27,605 nucleotides of DNA, from positions 1 through 27,605 of the forward strand of contig DDZZ01000012.1 of the NCBI GenBank assembly GCA_002346535.1, in the 5' to 3' direction. A model generated the notes under the pieces. That model ran no database searches and was not told where the DNA came from. It was given only the letters and a program-made list of their open reading frames with translations. A program made the translations under genes and the position numbers. The stretch is from Opitutales bacterium UBA2995. Lineage in GTDB: Bacteria > Verrucomicrobiota > Verrucomicrobiia > Opitutales > UBA2995. This document shows positions 1-8,040 of this stretch, in pieces (within the stretch, counting starts at the first letter, position 1; each line of letters opens with the position of its first letter).

Positions 1-363
<363 letters not shown>

Positions 364-372
364 AAAGTTTGT

Positions 373-416
373 TTCGGATGCTAAATCCGAAGACATCTGG
401 CTCCGATTTAATCGGA
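373..416 (-). other. two short hairpins in the 16S leader
   Basis: Two perfect inverted repeats lie directly upstream of the mature 16S 5' end. One has 7-base arms at 373-379 and 385-391 with a 5-base loop. The other has 6-base arms at 402-407 and 411-416 with a 3-base loop. Leader hairpins close to the mature end often take part in rRNA processing and folding. That role is inferred from position only. Confidence 0.5.
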
Positions 417-469
417 CAGATTTGTATTTAAAGAATTGATTATCCGTGGGCCGGACAATCGCACAAAGT

Positions 470-486
470 AACTTTCAAAGAACGCC
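470..486 (-). promoter_or_regulatory. boxA-like rRNA antitermination element
   Basis: On the minus strand the leader reads GCGTTCTTTGAAAGTTAC, close to the boxA of other bacteria (Bacillus TGTTCTTTGAAAACT). BoxA in the nascent leader binds NusB/NusE and makes rRNA transcription resistant to Rho. It lies about 110 bases before the 16S 5' end, a normal position. A second, weaker TTCTTTAAA-type match occurs at about 427-439. Confidence 0.6.
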
Positions 487-862
487 ATTTCTGCTGTGAC
501 GGAAAAGGTCAAAAGTAAGGAGACCCCGAATTTTTCCGTCAAGTGGAAACAGGTGAAATATACAAATAAATTCCCGGAAGAAATTAGTCAAAAAACAAGG
601 CCAAAAATTGACCGTTTCTCATGGATCAAAATTGCAGGAATTTAGATAAAAGAACGAAACCCAATTAGGGGAAAAGTTGAAAGAGCATGGATGTGGGCCT
701 CCAACTGACAAGTCTTTTTTTCACCGCCAATACGACTAATATATAAGTGCTTGATATACAATGAGTTGAGTCCAGATTTTAATGGTAAATTTCAGGCGAA
801 TGGCCGAACGTTCCCTCAAGATTTTGAGAAGGTTGCGATTTCAGGCGCATCCAGTGACAGAA

Positions 863-889
863 AAAGGCCCGGTTGAACACCGGGCCTTT
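863..889 (-). terminator. Rho-independent terminator of the cysteine-repeat gene
   Basis: Arms of 11 bases (863-873 and 879-889, AAAGGCCCGGT and its complement) enclose a 5-base loop. Read on the minus strand, the second arm runs into five T residues and then CTGTC. It begins about 30 bases after the stop codon of the minus-strand cysteine-repeat gene. It is the clearest intrinsic terminator in the window. Confidence 0.9.
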
Positions 890-917
890 AAGGAAAATTG
901 TAAAGTCGAAATTCGAA

Positions 918-1316
918 TCAGGAATTACTCTGTGATACAGGAACCTGGGCCACTTCCGTAGTCTTGGCAGCTGCGCAGCAGGCTTTTTCTTTGTCGACGA
1001 AGGCAACTTCCGTTTTTTCAGCACTGCATGAGGCCGTGGCAGCTTCGGTTGTCTTACTGGCTGAACAACTGCTCGCTACCTCTACTTTAGCTACCTCCGT
1101 TGCGGAAGAACAGGATGTGCCCTCGAGTTTGGCAACTTCAGCCGTTTTGGATGCGGAACAGGAAGCTTCCGCTAGGGCTACTTCCACTTTTTCAGCGCTG
1201 CAGGATGCTGCTGCAACCTCAACTTTTGCTGTCTCAGTTTTGGACAGGGGGCAACCAAACGAAAGGCTGCTGCTGATTGCAGTAAAAACAGTCGTGAAGA
1301 GTAATTTTCTGATCAT
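918..1316 (-). CDS. small secreted cysteine-repeat protein, function unknown
   Basis: A 132-residue protein I cannot assign to a family. Residues 1-21 form a signal peptide (MIRKLL, then a hydrophobic stretch ending SSLSFG) followed by Cys22. The sequence SFGC is a poor lipobox, so lipoprotein status is uncertain. The mature part is made of six imperfect repeats built around SCSA-x-K-T-x-EVA, with Cys at 39, 53, 69, 84, 97 and 113/114, spaced 13 to 16 residues. It consists almost only of Ala, Ser, Thr, Val, Glu, Lys and Cys and is probably extended or disordered. It is monocistronic, with its own promoter and a strong terminator. The antisense frame over the same bases is open but has neither signal peptide nor terminator. 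Metal binding, disulfide cross-linking or a cell-surface role are guesses. Confidence 0.8.
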   Translation of the reverse strand: MIRKLLFTTVFTAISSSLSFGCPLSKTETAKVEVAAASCSAEKVEVALAEASCSASKTAEVAKLEGTSCSSATEVAKVEVASSCSASKTTEAATASCSAEKTEVAFVDKEKACCAAAKTTEVAQVPVSQSNS

Positions 1317-1352
1317 GGCTTGTTGAATAATTTAAAAGTTTATTTTTTCCCA

Positions 1353-1380
1353 TTTAGACGAAGCTATGTGGCCTCGTCAA
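1353..1380 (-). promoter_or_regulatory. probable sigma-70 promoter of the cysteine-repeat gene
   Basis: On the minus strand, TTGACG (complement of 1375-1380) and TCTAAA (complement of 1353-1358) are separated by 16 bases. This would start a transcript about 30 bases before the ATG at 1316. The -35 is good and the -10 moderate. No Shine-Dalgarno sequence follows. Confidence 0.45.
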
Positions 1381-1441
1381 CACAATGTGGAGTTTTGGGT
1401 GGATTTAATTACTATCCATTTGAGTGTGATACCACCCAACT

Positions 1442-2617
1442 TTACGCAGTCATAGTGGACTCCTGGCTACGGCTTTTACGACGAAATTCGCGGGGCGCCG
1501 CACCATAGATTTTTTTGAAAGTACTCGAAAACTGGTGCTGGCTTGAAAACCCACACTTTTGAGAAATATCGATAATTTTCCGATTTGTGCTGCTCAGTAG
1601 TTGCTCGGCAAATCTCATCCGCATTTTCAAAAGCTCAGCATAGGGGGAGGATTGAATAGCGATGCTGAACCGCACCTCCAGCAGTCTCCTCGACACACCG
1701 AGCTCACTGACGAGGTCGGTGATGGAAATTTTTTCATGAAGGCGGGCGCGCAACCATTCAAGCGCACGTGAAACCAGAGCATCCCCTGCTTGATCGAAAC
1801 GGCTGGAGGATCTTTCCACAATCCTTACGGGGTCAAAATGCCGAACAAAAGAAGCTTTAATGAAACCATTTCGGAAATCATCCAAGGCTTTACCCGCAGT
1901 ATACCCAATATCGAAATGGGGAAGCTCAACTGTGGTTAAGGGCATTCCCGAAAAAATGGAATCCCGGTAAACATTGCCCACTCCTACAAGAGACACCGTA
2001 TCCGGAACAAGAATACCTCCAATCCGGCAAGCCAGTAATAAGCGGCGGGCAACGAAATCTCCGGCACAAAACACAGCAACAGGTTTGGGTAATTCTTTCA
2101 ACCAGCCCCCCCATCCATGACTCGATTGGGACACCCAGCCTTTAGGTGCGCAATGAAAAGATTTTGTCTTATCACCGATGATTTTTTGAAAGCCTTTCAG
2201 GCGGAGTTTGGTGAACATATTTCCCGTAAGCCCTGCGTAAGCCACATGCTCAAATCCTGCTTCGAGAACCCGGCTGCCGACCATTTCTCCTACCTTCTCG
2301 TCATCGACTACCACTGACGGGACAGAGCTTATTTTAGACAGGTTGTCTATATTCACCAAGGGTATTCGACCGGTCCAATGATTCTTAATCCAGCGATCGC
2401 TTACGAATCCCCCAATGAGCCCCACCAAATTTCCATGTTTGGCCAAATCGATCATAACAGACTCTTCTCCTGCGTTGAGCGGGATGGCGCCCCAATCTGC
2501 ATGCGTATCTGCATAGGATTGCACGCCACGATACAACTCCACCATAGAGTCGAACTCACTTTCAAGCAACACTGCTACGACCGGCAAATGCTGATCAAAT
2601 GGTTCATATTCCGCCAT
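1442..2617 (-). CDS. XylR-like transcriptional regulator (LacI-type sensor, AraC-type HTH)
   Basis: A 391-residue regulator. Residues about 10-275 resemble the periplasmic-binding-protein-like sugar sensor of LacI/GalR proteins (VVDDEKVGEMVG, then GDFVARRLLLACR and VSLVGVGN). Residues about 283-385 are an AraC-type double helix-turn-helix (ITDLVSELGVSRRLLEVRF and the C-terminal signature CGFSSQHQFSSTFKKIYGAAP). This order is that of E. coli XylR, and such proteins are numerous in Verrucomicrobia, where they sense sugars and activate carbohydrate genes. It is transcribed divergently from gmd with 144 bases between the starts, so it may regulate the gmd-fcl genes, itself, or distant targets. 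The ligand cannot be told from sequence; xylose should not be assumed. Confidence 0.9.
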   Translation of the reverse strand: MAEYEPFDQHLPVVAVLLESEFDSMVELYRGVQSYADTHADWGAIPLNAGEESVMIDLAKHGNLVGLIGGFVSDRWIKNHWTGRIPLVNIDNLSKISSVPSVVVDDEKVGEMVGSRVLEAGFEHVAYAGLTGNMFTKLRLKGFQKIIGDKTKSFHCAPKGWVSQSSHGWGGWLKELPKPVAVFCAGDFVARRLLLACRIGGILVPDTVSLVGVGNVYRDSIFSGMPLTTVELPHFDIGYTAGKALDDFRNGFIKASFVRHFDPVRIVERSSSRFDQAGDALVSRALEWLRARLHEKISITDLVSELGVSRRLLEVRFSIAIQSSPYAELLKMRMRFAEQLLSSTNRKIIDISQKCGFSSQHQFSSTFKKIYGAAPREFRRKSRSQESTMTA

Positions 2618-2678
2618 CTCGTAAATAGGGAGTTAAAAGGACTTATTTGTGCGCATAATCATAAAATATTTTTTCGTT

Positions 2679-2688
2679 TTTACGTAAA
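2679..2688. promoter_or_regulatory. palindromic site in the divergent XylR-like/gmd interval
   Basis: The interval between the two divergent starts contains a perfect 10-base palindrome, TTTACGTAAA, in very AT-rich DNA about 62 bases before the regulator's start and 73 before gmd. A regulator-binding site is possible from its position. AraC-type domains usually bind direct repeats, so the divergent regulator is not an obvious match. Confidence 0.25.
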
Positions 2689-2761
2689 GACAGTTTTTTG
2701 TTTCTGTGTTATGGTCGAGCATCGCAGCCCGAACTTGTCTTAATAACCCGCTAAAACCCAA

Positions 2762-3778
2762 ATGAAAAAAGCACTCATTACTGGCATCACAGGCCAGGAC
2801 GGTTCATACCTCGCTGAACTCCTCCTCGATAAAGGCTACGAGGTTCACGGTATTATTCGTCGCTCCTCGTCGTTCAATACGGAACGTATAGACCACCTGT
2901 ATACAGATCCGCACATTTCCAATTCGAAGTTTTTCTTACACTACGGAGACTTGGCAGACCCGGTTAATTTGGTGAAATTACTTTACGATCTGAACCCCGA
3001 AGAAATTTATAATCTGGGCGCACAGAGCCACGTGCGGGTGTCCTTCGATATACCGGAGTACACTGGCGATGTGACCGGAGTCGGCACAGTTCGGATTCTT
3101 GAAGCCATACGTGAAGCGGGTATGGTAAAAAAGGCCCGGTTCTATCAAGCCGCCTCTTCCGAAATGTTCGGTAAGGTCCAGGAAGTGCCCCAAACAGAAA
3201 CCACTCCATTCTGGCCCAGAAGCCCCTATGCTTGTGCCAAAGTATACTCCTACTGGCTGACCGTTAACTACCGAGAGTCTTATAACCTGCATGCGAGCAA
3301 CGGCATTCTGTTCAATCACGAGTCACCCCGTCGCGGTGAAACTTTCGTGACCCGCAAAATAACCCGAGCAGCCACACGCATTAAGATGGGCCTGCAAGAC
3401 AAACTCTACCTTGGCAACCTCGACGCCAAGAGAGACTGGGGATACGCCAAAGAGTACTGCGAAGGCATGTGGCTGATGCTGCAACAGGATAATCCGGATG
3501 ACTACGTTCTGGCAACCAATGATACCCATTCGGTCAAGGAGTTCTGCGAGGAAACATTTGCCCTGCTGGATATGGATTATGAAGAATACATCGAGTACGA
3601 CAAAAGGTACGAACGACCCGCAGAAGTGGAGTTGCTAATTGGTGACCCCGCCAAAGCCAGGAAGCAATTGGCCTGGGAACCTCAAACAGATTTTAAAGGT
3701 TTGATAAGGATCATGGTTGAAGCCGACCTCCAATTGGCTAAAAGGGAGCTCGCTATTAAACAAGCTTCAATCATTTAA
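2762..3778 (+). CDS. gmd: GDP-mannose 4,6-dehydratase
   Basis: Converts GDP-D-mannose to GDP-4-dehydro-6-deoxy-D-mannose, the first step to GDP-L-fucose and related 6-deoxy sugars for surface polysaccharide, in the cytoplasm. The 338-residue protein is a short-chain dehydrogenase of the extended type. The NADP-binding GITGQDGSYLAELLL is at residues 8-22. The catalytic residues are in SSEMFG (132-137) and Y156-x3-K160. The FNHESPRRGETFVTRKI block specific to GMDs is present. It is slightly shorter than the E. coli enzyme (about 373) but complete. The next gene, fcl, starts 15 bases after the stop, so the two form an operon. No Shine-Dalgarno precedes the ATG. Confidence 0.97.
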   Translation: MKKALITGITGQDGSYLAELLLDKGYEVHGIIRRSSSFNTERIDHLYTDPHISNSKFFLHYGDLADPVNLVKLLYDLNPEEIYNLGAQSHVRVSFDIPEYTGDVTGVGTVRILEAIREAGMVKKARFYQAASSEMFGKVQEVPQTETTPFWPRSPYACAKVYSYWLTVNYRESYNLHASNGILFNHESPRRGETFVTRKITRAATRIKMGLQDKLYLGNLDAKRDWGYAKEYCEGMWLMLQQDNPDDYVLATNDTHSVKEFCEETFALLDMDYEEYIEYDKRYERPAEVELLIGDPAKARKQLAWEPQTDFKGLIRIMVEADLQLAKRELAIKQASII

Positions 3779-3793
3779 TTCTTAGCCAAGTTT

Positions 3794-4741
3794 ATGGATC
3801 CTTCCTGGAAAGTATTCGTTTCCGGTCATCGCGGTATGGTCGGATCAGCCATTGTTCGCAAGCTGGAATCGCTTGGTCACGAAGAAATTGAAACTGCTAC
3901 TCGCGACGAGCTGGATCTCACGGATCAAACTTCAGTTCTACGGTTTTACGAAATGGAACGACCGGATGCAGTCATTATTGCAGCTGCAAAAGTGGGTGGC
4001 ATAGGAGCCAATAGCACTTATCCGGCTGAGTTCTTATACGAAAACCTCATGATTGCGGCCAACCAGATCCACGCCGCTTTCAAATTTGGGGTAAAGCGCT
4101 TACTCTTCTTGGGCAGTTCGTGCATCTACCCAAAACTCGCCCCGCAACCCATGCCGGAAAGTTGTTTGCTGACCAGCGAATTGGAGCCAACGAACCAACC
4201 TTACGCCATCGCTAAAATTGCCGGTCTCAAATTGTGCCAGTATTACCGCAAGCAATTCGGCGCCATTTTTCATTCACTAATGCCCACAAACCTTTATGGG
4301 CCTGGCGACAACTATGATCTTGAGAATTCGCATGTTCTTCCGGCTTTGATCCGAAAATTCCACGAAGCCAAGGAGAATAATGATCCGGAAGTTGCCATGT
4401 GGGGCACGGGCGCTCCACTGAGAGAGTTTCTGCATGTCGACGATCTGGCAGACGCATCTCTCTTTTTGATGGGACTGGAAAATCCACCGGATTGGATCAA
4501 TGTCGGAAGCGGTGATGAAGTTTCCATCAAAACCCTCGCGCTGATGGTCAAAGAAGCTGTCGGTTACCAAGGTGAAATCGTTCAGGACGCCGATAAACCG
4601 GATGGAACTCCAAGAAAGCTTTTGGATTTGTCGGTCTTAAATCAGTTGGGCTGGACAAGAGAAATTGATCTTTCGACCGGCTTAAAGCTGACCTACCGAT
4701 CTTATTTGGAAGAAAAAGAGTCCGGAGCATTACGAAGCTAA
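3794..4741 (+). CDS. fcl: GDP-L-fucose synthase
   Basis: Epimerises and reduces the Gmd product to GDP-L-fucose with NADPH, so with gmd it makes the whole two-step pathway. The 315-residue protein has the Rossmann motif GHRGMVG at 11-17, the signature KVGGIGANSTYPAEF near 66-80, the SSC motif at 108-110, Y137-x3-K141, and a His in NSHVLPALIRKFHEA (His180) matching the proposed acid residue of E. coli Fcl (also called WcaG). It lies 15 bases behind gmd. A short inverted repeat follows at about 4753-4768 but has no T-run, so the downstream radical SAM gene may be co-transcribed. Confidence 0.97.
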   Translation: MDPSWKVFVSGHRGMVGSAIVRKLESLGHEEIETATRDELDLTDQTSVLRFYEMERPDAVIIAAAKVGGIGANSTYPAEFLYENLMIAANQIHAAFKFGVKRLLFLGSSCIYPKLAPQPMPESCLLTSELEPTNQPYAIAKIAGLKLCQYYRKQFGAIFHSLMPTNLYGPGDNYDLENSHVLPALIRKFHEAKENNDPEVAMWGTGAPLREFLHVDDLADASLFLMGLENPPDWINVGSGDEVSIKTLALMVKEAVGYQGEIVQDADKPDGTPRKLLDLSVLNQLGWTREIDLSTGLKLTYRSYLEEKESGALRS

Positions 4742-4836
4742 GCGATCAAAAACCGAAGCAAAATTCGGGCTTCAAGGAATAGAGACAGAAGTTCTTTGAC
4801 TCGGATTAGATTCGAGAAAATATCAATCAATCCCCA

Positions 4837-6342
4837 ATGCCCTTAACCTATTTCATCGAAAACTTTAGTTACACGGGAAAGTCAGATTCTAAAACATTGA
4901 TGCGCGGCTGGATCGTCGCGCCTTTTCCGCTTCAAAAAATTATCCTGCTTCAACCCGGCAAGGGATGTCTTTCAATCGAAGTTAACCAATGTAGGCCGGA
5001 TGTGGCAGCAGTATTTCCAGAAGTTTCACATGCGGGAAATTCCGGGTTTACGATAGAGCTGCCATTAAGAATCGAGCCTTCAAATGGGGTCATGGCTATT
5101 TTGCAGGGGAAACGAGAAAACAACAATCCGAGAGACCTATTGGCCACGCTCGACCTGAGCACAAATTCTCCTCAGAGGCTGGAAGATGAAGAGGGCGGTT
5201 TTCAATCTATTGATTTGGAGCAAAAGCTCAAACTGGTCCACCAAGTCAAGCCCGGAATAACCCTGAGGTTGGATATTATCAACAAATGCAACCTTCGCTG
5301 CATCATGTGCCATTATTCCAACAGTGCATATTTCAAGCGGAAGGCTCGACGCATCTCCCTCGATGAGTTTAAGGATTTCTTCGATTCCATTGCCCCGATG
5401 GTGAAGGACATCATGCTCTCCTGTTCGGACGAACCACTTCTATCGCCCCATTTTCTGACCATCGTCGAACATATCGCGACTAACTTTCCTCATGTGGAAA
5501 TGGAGTTTTGCACCAACGCCATGTTGTTGAATGAGAATATCAGGAGAGGCATTATAGAACACGGTGTAACCTACTTGATGTGTTCTCTGGATGCGGCAAC
5601 AAAGGAAACCTTGGAGGCCATACGCGTAGGATCCAATTACGAAAAAATCGTATCCAACATCCTCGCTCTGACCGAACTTAAAAATCAGTCTGGAACGCGC
5701 TTTCCAAGAGTCATCTCAAACTTCGTGATGATGGAAAAAAACATTCACGAAGCTCCAAAGTTCGTAGAGATGTGTAGCGAATTAGGAGTAAATGAAATCG
5801 ATTTCCGCCATGTCGTTCCTGGTGACTACTGGAACGATTCTAAACAATTTCTACAAAACCACCCTGCCAAATATAACTGTTATAGGACAAAGATTTTGGG
5901 GGCAGCTGAAAATGCAGACATTCAGGTCTTCATTCCGGATGCTTTACCAACCAACGAAAACTACGCCGCCGATGACCCAAAGGTTACCTTGGATGATTTC
6001 CGAAACGTTTCGCCGGCCAAGGCAACTGATTCCACACCAGTAAAGCCAAAGCAATTCGCGACAGATTTTATGCCCCGCAATATATTAGGAACAGCGGCTG
6101 ATATTTTTTCGGACACTTTTTGCCAACGCCCCTTCAGTGAAATCAGCATTTTTGATCAGGAGATCGTCAGGCCCTGCCCATTCCATAAGGTAGCTTTAGG
6201 GAACCAGTCAGAAGGCGAAACATTGAACGGAATCTTTTTCGGAGAAAGGTTCAAAGAGGTTCGCAAAAACATGTACAGGCCTGAAGGGGACACCAATTGC
6301 CAAGGATGCCCGGTAAAAGGCAACTATTTTGGAATTCAATAG
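4837..6342 (+). CDS. radical SAM/SPASM protein with N-terminal glycan-enzyme-like domain
   Basis: A 501-residue protein. The radical SAM core begins near residue 140 with C151-x3-C155-x2-C158 (NKCNLRCIMC), which holds the 4Fe-4S cluster that cleaves SAM. Near the C terminus Cys429, Cys447, Cys488 and Cys491 (RPCPFHK and NCQGCP) look like a SPASM-type auxiliary cluster region. Residues 1-110 are a separate domain (RGWIVAP; QCRPDVAAVFPEVSHAGNSGF) resembling the small beta domain seen beside some bacterial glycosyltransferases and methyltransferases; this assignment is from memory of the motif. SPASM enzymes often modify peptides, but others act on sugars and small molecules. It lies 95 bases after fcl on the same strand, so a role in surface glycan assembly is plausible but unproven. 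The substrate is unknown. Confidence 0.85.
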   Translation: MPLTYFIENFSYTGKSDSKTLMRGWIVAPFPLQKIILLQPGKGCLSIEVNQCRPDVAAVFPEVSHAGNSGFTIELPLRIEPSNGVMAILQGKRENNNPRDLLATLDLSTNSPQRLEDEEGGFQSIDLEQKLKLVHQVKPGITLRLDIINKCNLRCIMCHYSNSAYFKRKARRISLDEFKDFFDSIAPMVKDIMLSCSDEPLLSPHFLTIVEHIATNFPHVEMEFCTNAMLLNENIRRGIIEHGVTYLMCSLDAATKETLEAIRVGSNYEKIVSNILALTELKNQSGTRFPRVISNFVMMEKNIHEAPKFVEMCSELGVNEIDFRHVVPGDYWNDSKQFLQNHPAKYNCYRTKILGAAENADIQVFIPDALPTNENYAADDPKVTLDDFRNVSPAKATDSTPVKPKQFATDFMPRNILGTAADIFSDTFCQRPFSEISIFDQEIVRPCPFHKVALGNQSEGETLNGIFFGERFKEVRKNMYRPEGDTNCQGCPVKGNYFGIQ

Positions 6343-6518
6343 CGCCCTTTGAAATATCTGCGGGAGGGTATTGATAATTCCTCAAACTCGATAAAAATTT
6401 GCCCCGAGCCATTTTTTTAAAACCCCTGAAAGGCTTTAGAAAAAATGGCGACCAACTTTTGGATCTCTAAAAATCCGGATGCTCTTTTTTGTATACTCTC
6501 TACTCGATTGGATGCCGA

Positions 6519-6827
6519 ATGAAACGCCTGTATGTTAAACTCATTGGAAATTGTACGCCCAGTTGCCGAGAAATGGCCCAACTGTCGTCCCAGTCCTTGG
6601 ACCGTAAGCTTTGCTTCTGGGAAAAAATAAGAATGAATATGCACGGCTGGATCTGCAGTTGGTGCAAAGATTACTCACAACAGGTTCAGCATATCAGCGG
6701 AACGGTTCAAGGTGAAGGCGAGTCATTGGCGGAGCTAAAGGGTGACGAGATGTCCGATGAATCTAAGGACAAACTTAAGGCGATGATGGCTCAATCCTTG
6801 GCCGAAGAAAAGGATCAAGGACGCTAA
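6519..6827 (+). CDS. zf-HC2 (ZAS-type) anti-sigma factor
   Basis: A 102-residue cytoplasmic protein with no membrane segment. It carries the zinc-binding anti-sigma pattern with Cys16 (CREMAQLSSQSLDR) and H42-x3-C46-x2-C49 (HGWICSWC). Proteins of this size and pattern usually bind and hold an ECF sigma factor. I chose the ATG at 6519 rather than an in-frame TTG ten codons upstream, because family members begin just before the CREM helix. A -10-like TATACT at 6492-6497 would then place the transcript start about 15 bases before the ATG. The stop codon interlocks with that of the convergent sigma gene, its likely partner. The C-terminal half is charged and has no known domain. Confidence 0.85.
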   Translation: MKRLYVKLIGNCTPSCREMAQLSSQSLDRKLCFWEKIRMNMHGWICSWCKDYSQQVQHISGTVQGEGESLAELKGDEMSDESKDKLKAMMAQSLAEEKDQGR

Positions 6828-7429
6828 AGCCTTTTATCAGACGAAGACCAGTTGTCCTGAAGACACTTGCGCAAAGCCATACGGGCGCGGTGAAGAATAG
6901 TCCACAGGTTTTGCGGAGTGATGTTAAGCTGCTCAGTTATGTCCTTGCTTTCGATACCATCAATCTCGCGCATGATGTAAACTTGCCTGATTTTTGGTGG
7001 CAGTTTCTCGGAACATGCCATTAACTGATTCATAAATTCCTGGCGATCAAAGTTTTCCCACTGCTCAGCAGACCAGTCAGCTGGGGAAAAATCTCCATGG
7101 AGCCAATGCCCGTCCTCTCCGAAGTGCTCACTTTCTTCATCGTCATAAAACGAGCTGAGTTGTGTGAACGATTTTTCGCGCGTGCTTTTCCGGTAATAGT
7201 CCATGACCTTGAATTTCAGAATACCGGTTAGCCAGGTTTTCAAAGTAGACCGGCCTCCGAAATTTTTGAGGGATTTAATCCCGGCCAGAAAAGTCTCTTG
7301 CACCAGATCCTCTGCAACAGATGGATTATTCACACGCATGAGTGCAAATCGCCACAGATAATCACCGTATGCCTCTACCCAAGTGGAAGGATCGAGGGAA
7401 TCAGAAGGATTTTGCGAGGCTGGTTCCAA
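6824..7429 (-). CDS. ECF-type RNA polymerase sigma factor
   Basis: A 201-residue sigma-70 family factor. Region 2 spans about residues 18-85 (YLWRFALMRVNNPSVAEDLV, TWLTGILKFKVMDYYRK). An acidic linker with GHWL follows, then region 4 at about 138-192 (LPPKIRQVYIMREIDGIESK, NLWTILHRARMALRKCL). The GHW linker and NLW-x-LLHRAR-type helix fit the ECF subfamily that normally has a zf-HC2 anti-sigma gene immediately downstream in the same direction. Here the zf-HC2 gene is convergent, with a 4-base overlap. The start is TTG (complement of 7427-7429); no in-frame ATG exists before the conserved region and an in-frame stop lies upstream. Its regulon is unknown. Confidence 0.92.
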   Translation of the reverse strand: MEPASQNPSDSLDPSTWVEAYGDYLWRFALMRVNNPSVAEDLVQETFLAGIKSLKNFGGRSTLKTWLTGILKFKVMDYYRKSTREKSFTQLSSFYDDEESEHFGEDGHWLHGDFSPADWSAEQWENFDRQEFMNQLMACSEKLPPKIRQVYIMREIDGIESKDITEQLNITPQNLWTILHRARMALRKCLQDNWSSSDKRL

Positions 7430-7452
7430 AACAAAAAGCGAGGCTGATTTGC

Positions 7453-8012
7453 ATGTTTACGCAAGCAATTGTCAAGAGCCTCCCATTAAGCCTCCATTTA
7501 AACAACTTACAACGCTCCCTTCGTATTAACCTTTTCCATCGCATGCCTGCAGCGCTTTTGATAGGTGGGCTGACCGGAGGGAAAAGCAGATTACACATTT
7601 TTAGCGTCCATGGGAGTGACAGCTTTTCGGATATCCTGCCATACCCTCGAATGCTGGGCCATGCCCTCGGGCACATTAACTTTTCACACCTTCTGGGAAA
7701 TTTGACCATAGTCCTCCTCACCGGACCCATTTTGGAGGAAAAGTATGGGACCCGTTATGTAACGGTCATGGCGCTCATCACTAAACAGCAATACTTGATG
7801 TACTTTTCTTCGATGTTATGCTCCTCGACGCCAGTGGGATAGTATTCATGTTCGCCGTACTCAGTTCTTTGGTAAATGTGCGGAAGAAAACAGTGCCGCA
7901 GAACTTCATTTTGGTCTGTGTGGGCTTCCTCGGCAACAAATTGGCCCTTTCCTTTAATTTAAAAACGGATTCTCTACCCCATAGAGAAATAGCAAGCAGA
8001 GGAAACATATAG
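7453..8012 (+). pseudogene. rhomboid-family intramembrane protease, frameshifted remnant
   Basis: Two overlapping frames together read as a rhomboid protease. The first, in the frame of an ATG at 7453, gives PRMLGHALGHINFSHLLGN and LLTGPILEEKYGTR, the His/Asn-rich motif and following helix of the family. At about 7780-7790 the homology moves to another frame, giving LDVLFFDVMLLDASGIVFMF with the catalytic-serine motif (normally GASG, here DASG), then VNVRKKTVP and FILVCVGFLGN. The last helix with the catalytic histidine is missing: the frame ends at 8012 without it. The first membrane segment is also poorly recognisable. A single-base indel plus 3' loss explains this. The gene is dead as written, unless the frameshift is a sequencing or assembly error. 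Confidence 0.8.
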
Positions 8013-8040
8013 AGACATAAGGAAAGCCCAGTAGACCAAT

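Larger units (their letters stand above)
364..862 (-). other. rRNA operon leader and upstream region without genes
   Basis: About 500 bases with no credible gene on either strand. The part nearest the 16S gene is its transcribed leader, holding two small hairpins and a boxA-like element (separate entries). Further upstream on the minus strand lies a possible -35 TTGACT (complement of 586-591) with a poor -10 TATTTG 17 bases on (complement of 563-568). A second possible -35 TTGACG (complement of 537-542) has an equally poor -10. I cannot decide the rRNA promoter from these. From about 620 to 862 I see nothing recognisable. Confidence 0.6.

Noticed and set aside
964..1326. 120-codon plus-strand open frame opposite the cysteine-repeat gene
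   Set aside because: It is the codon-register antisense of a low-complexity gene. The minus-strand frame has the signal peptide, promoter and terminator.
4753..4768. Inverted repeat after fcl as a terminator
   Set aside because: The stem is only 5 bases and no T-run follows.
7401..7730. 109-codon minus-strand frame opposite the rhomboid remnant
   Set aside because: Shadow of the rhomboid homology on the plus strand, with no recognisable domain.
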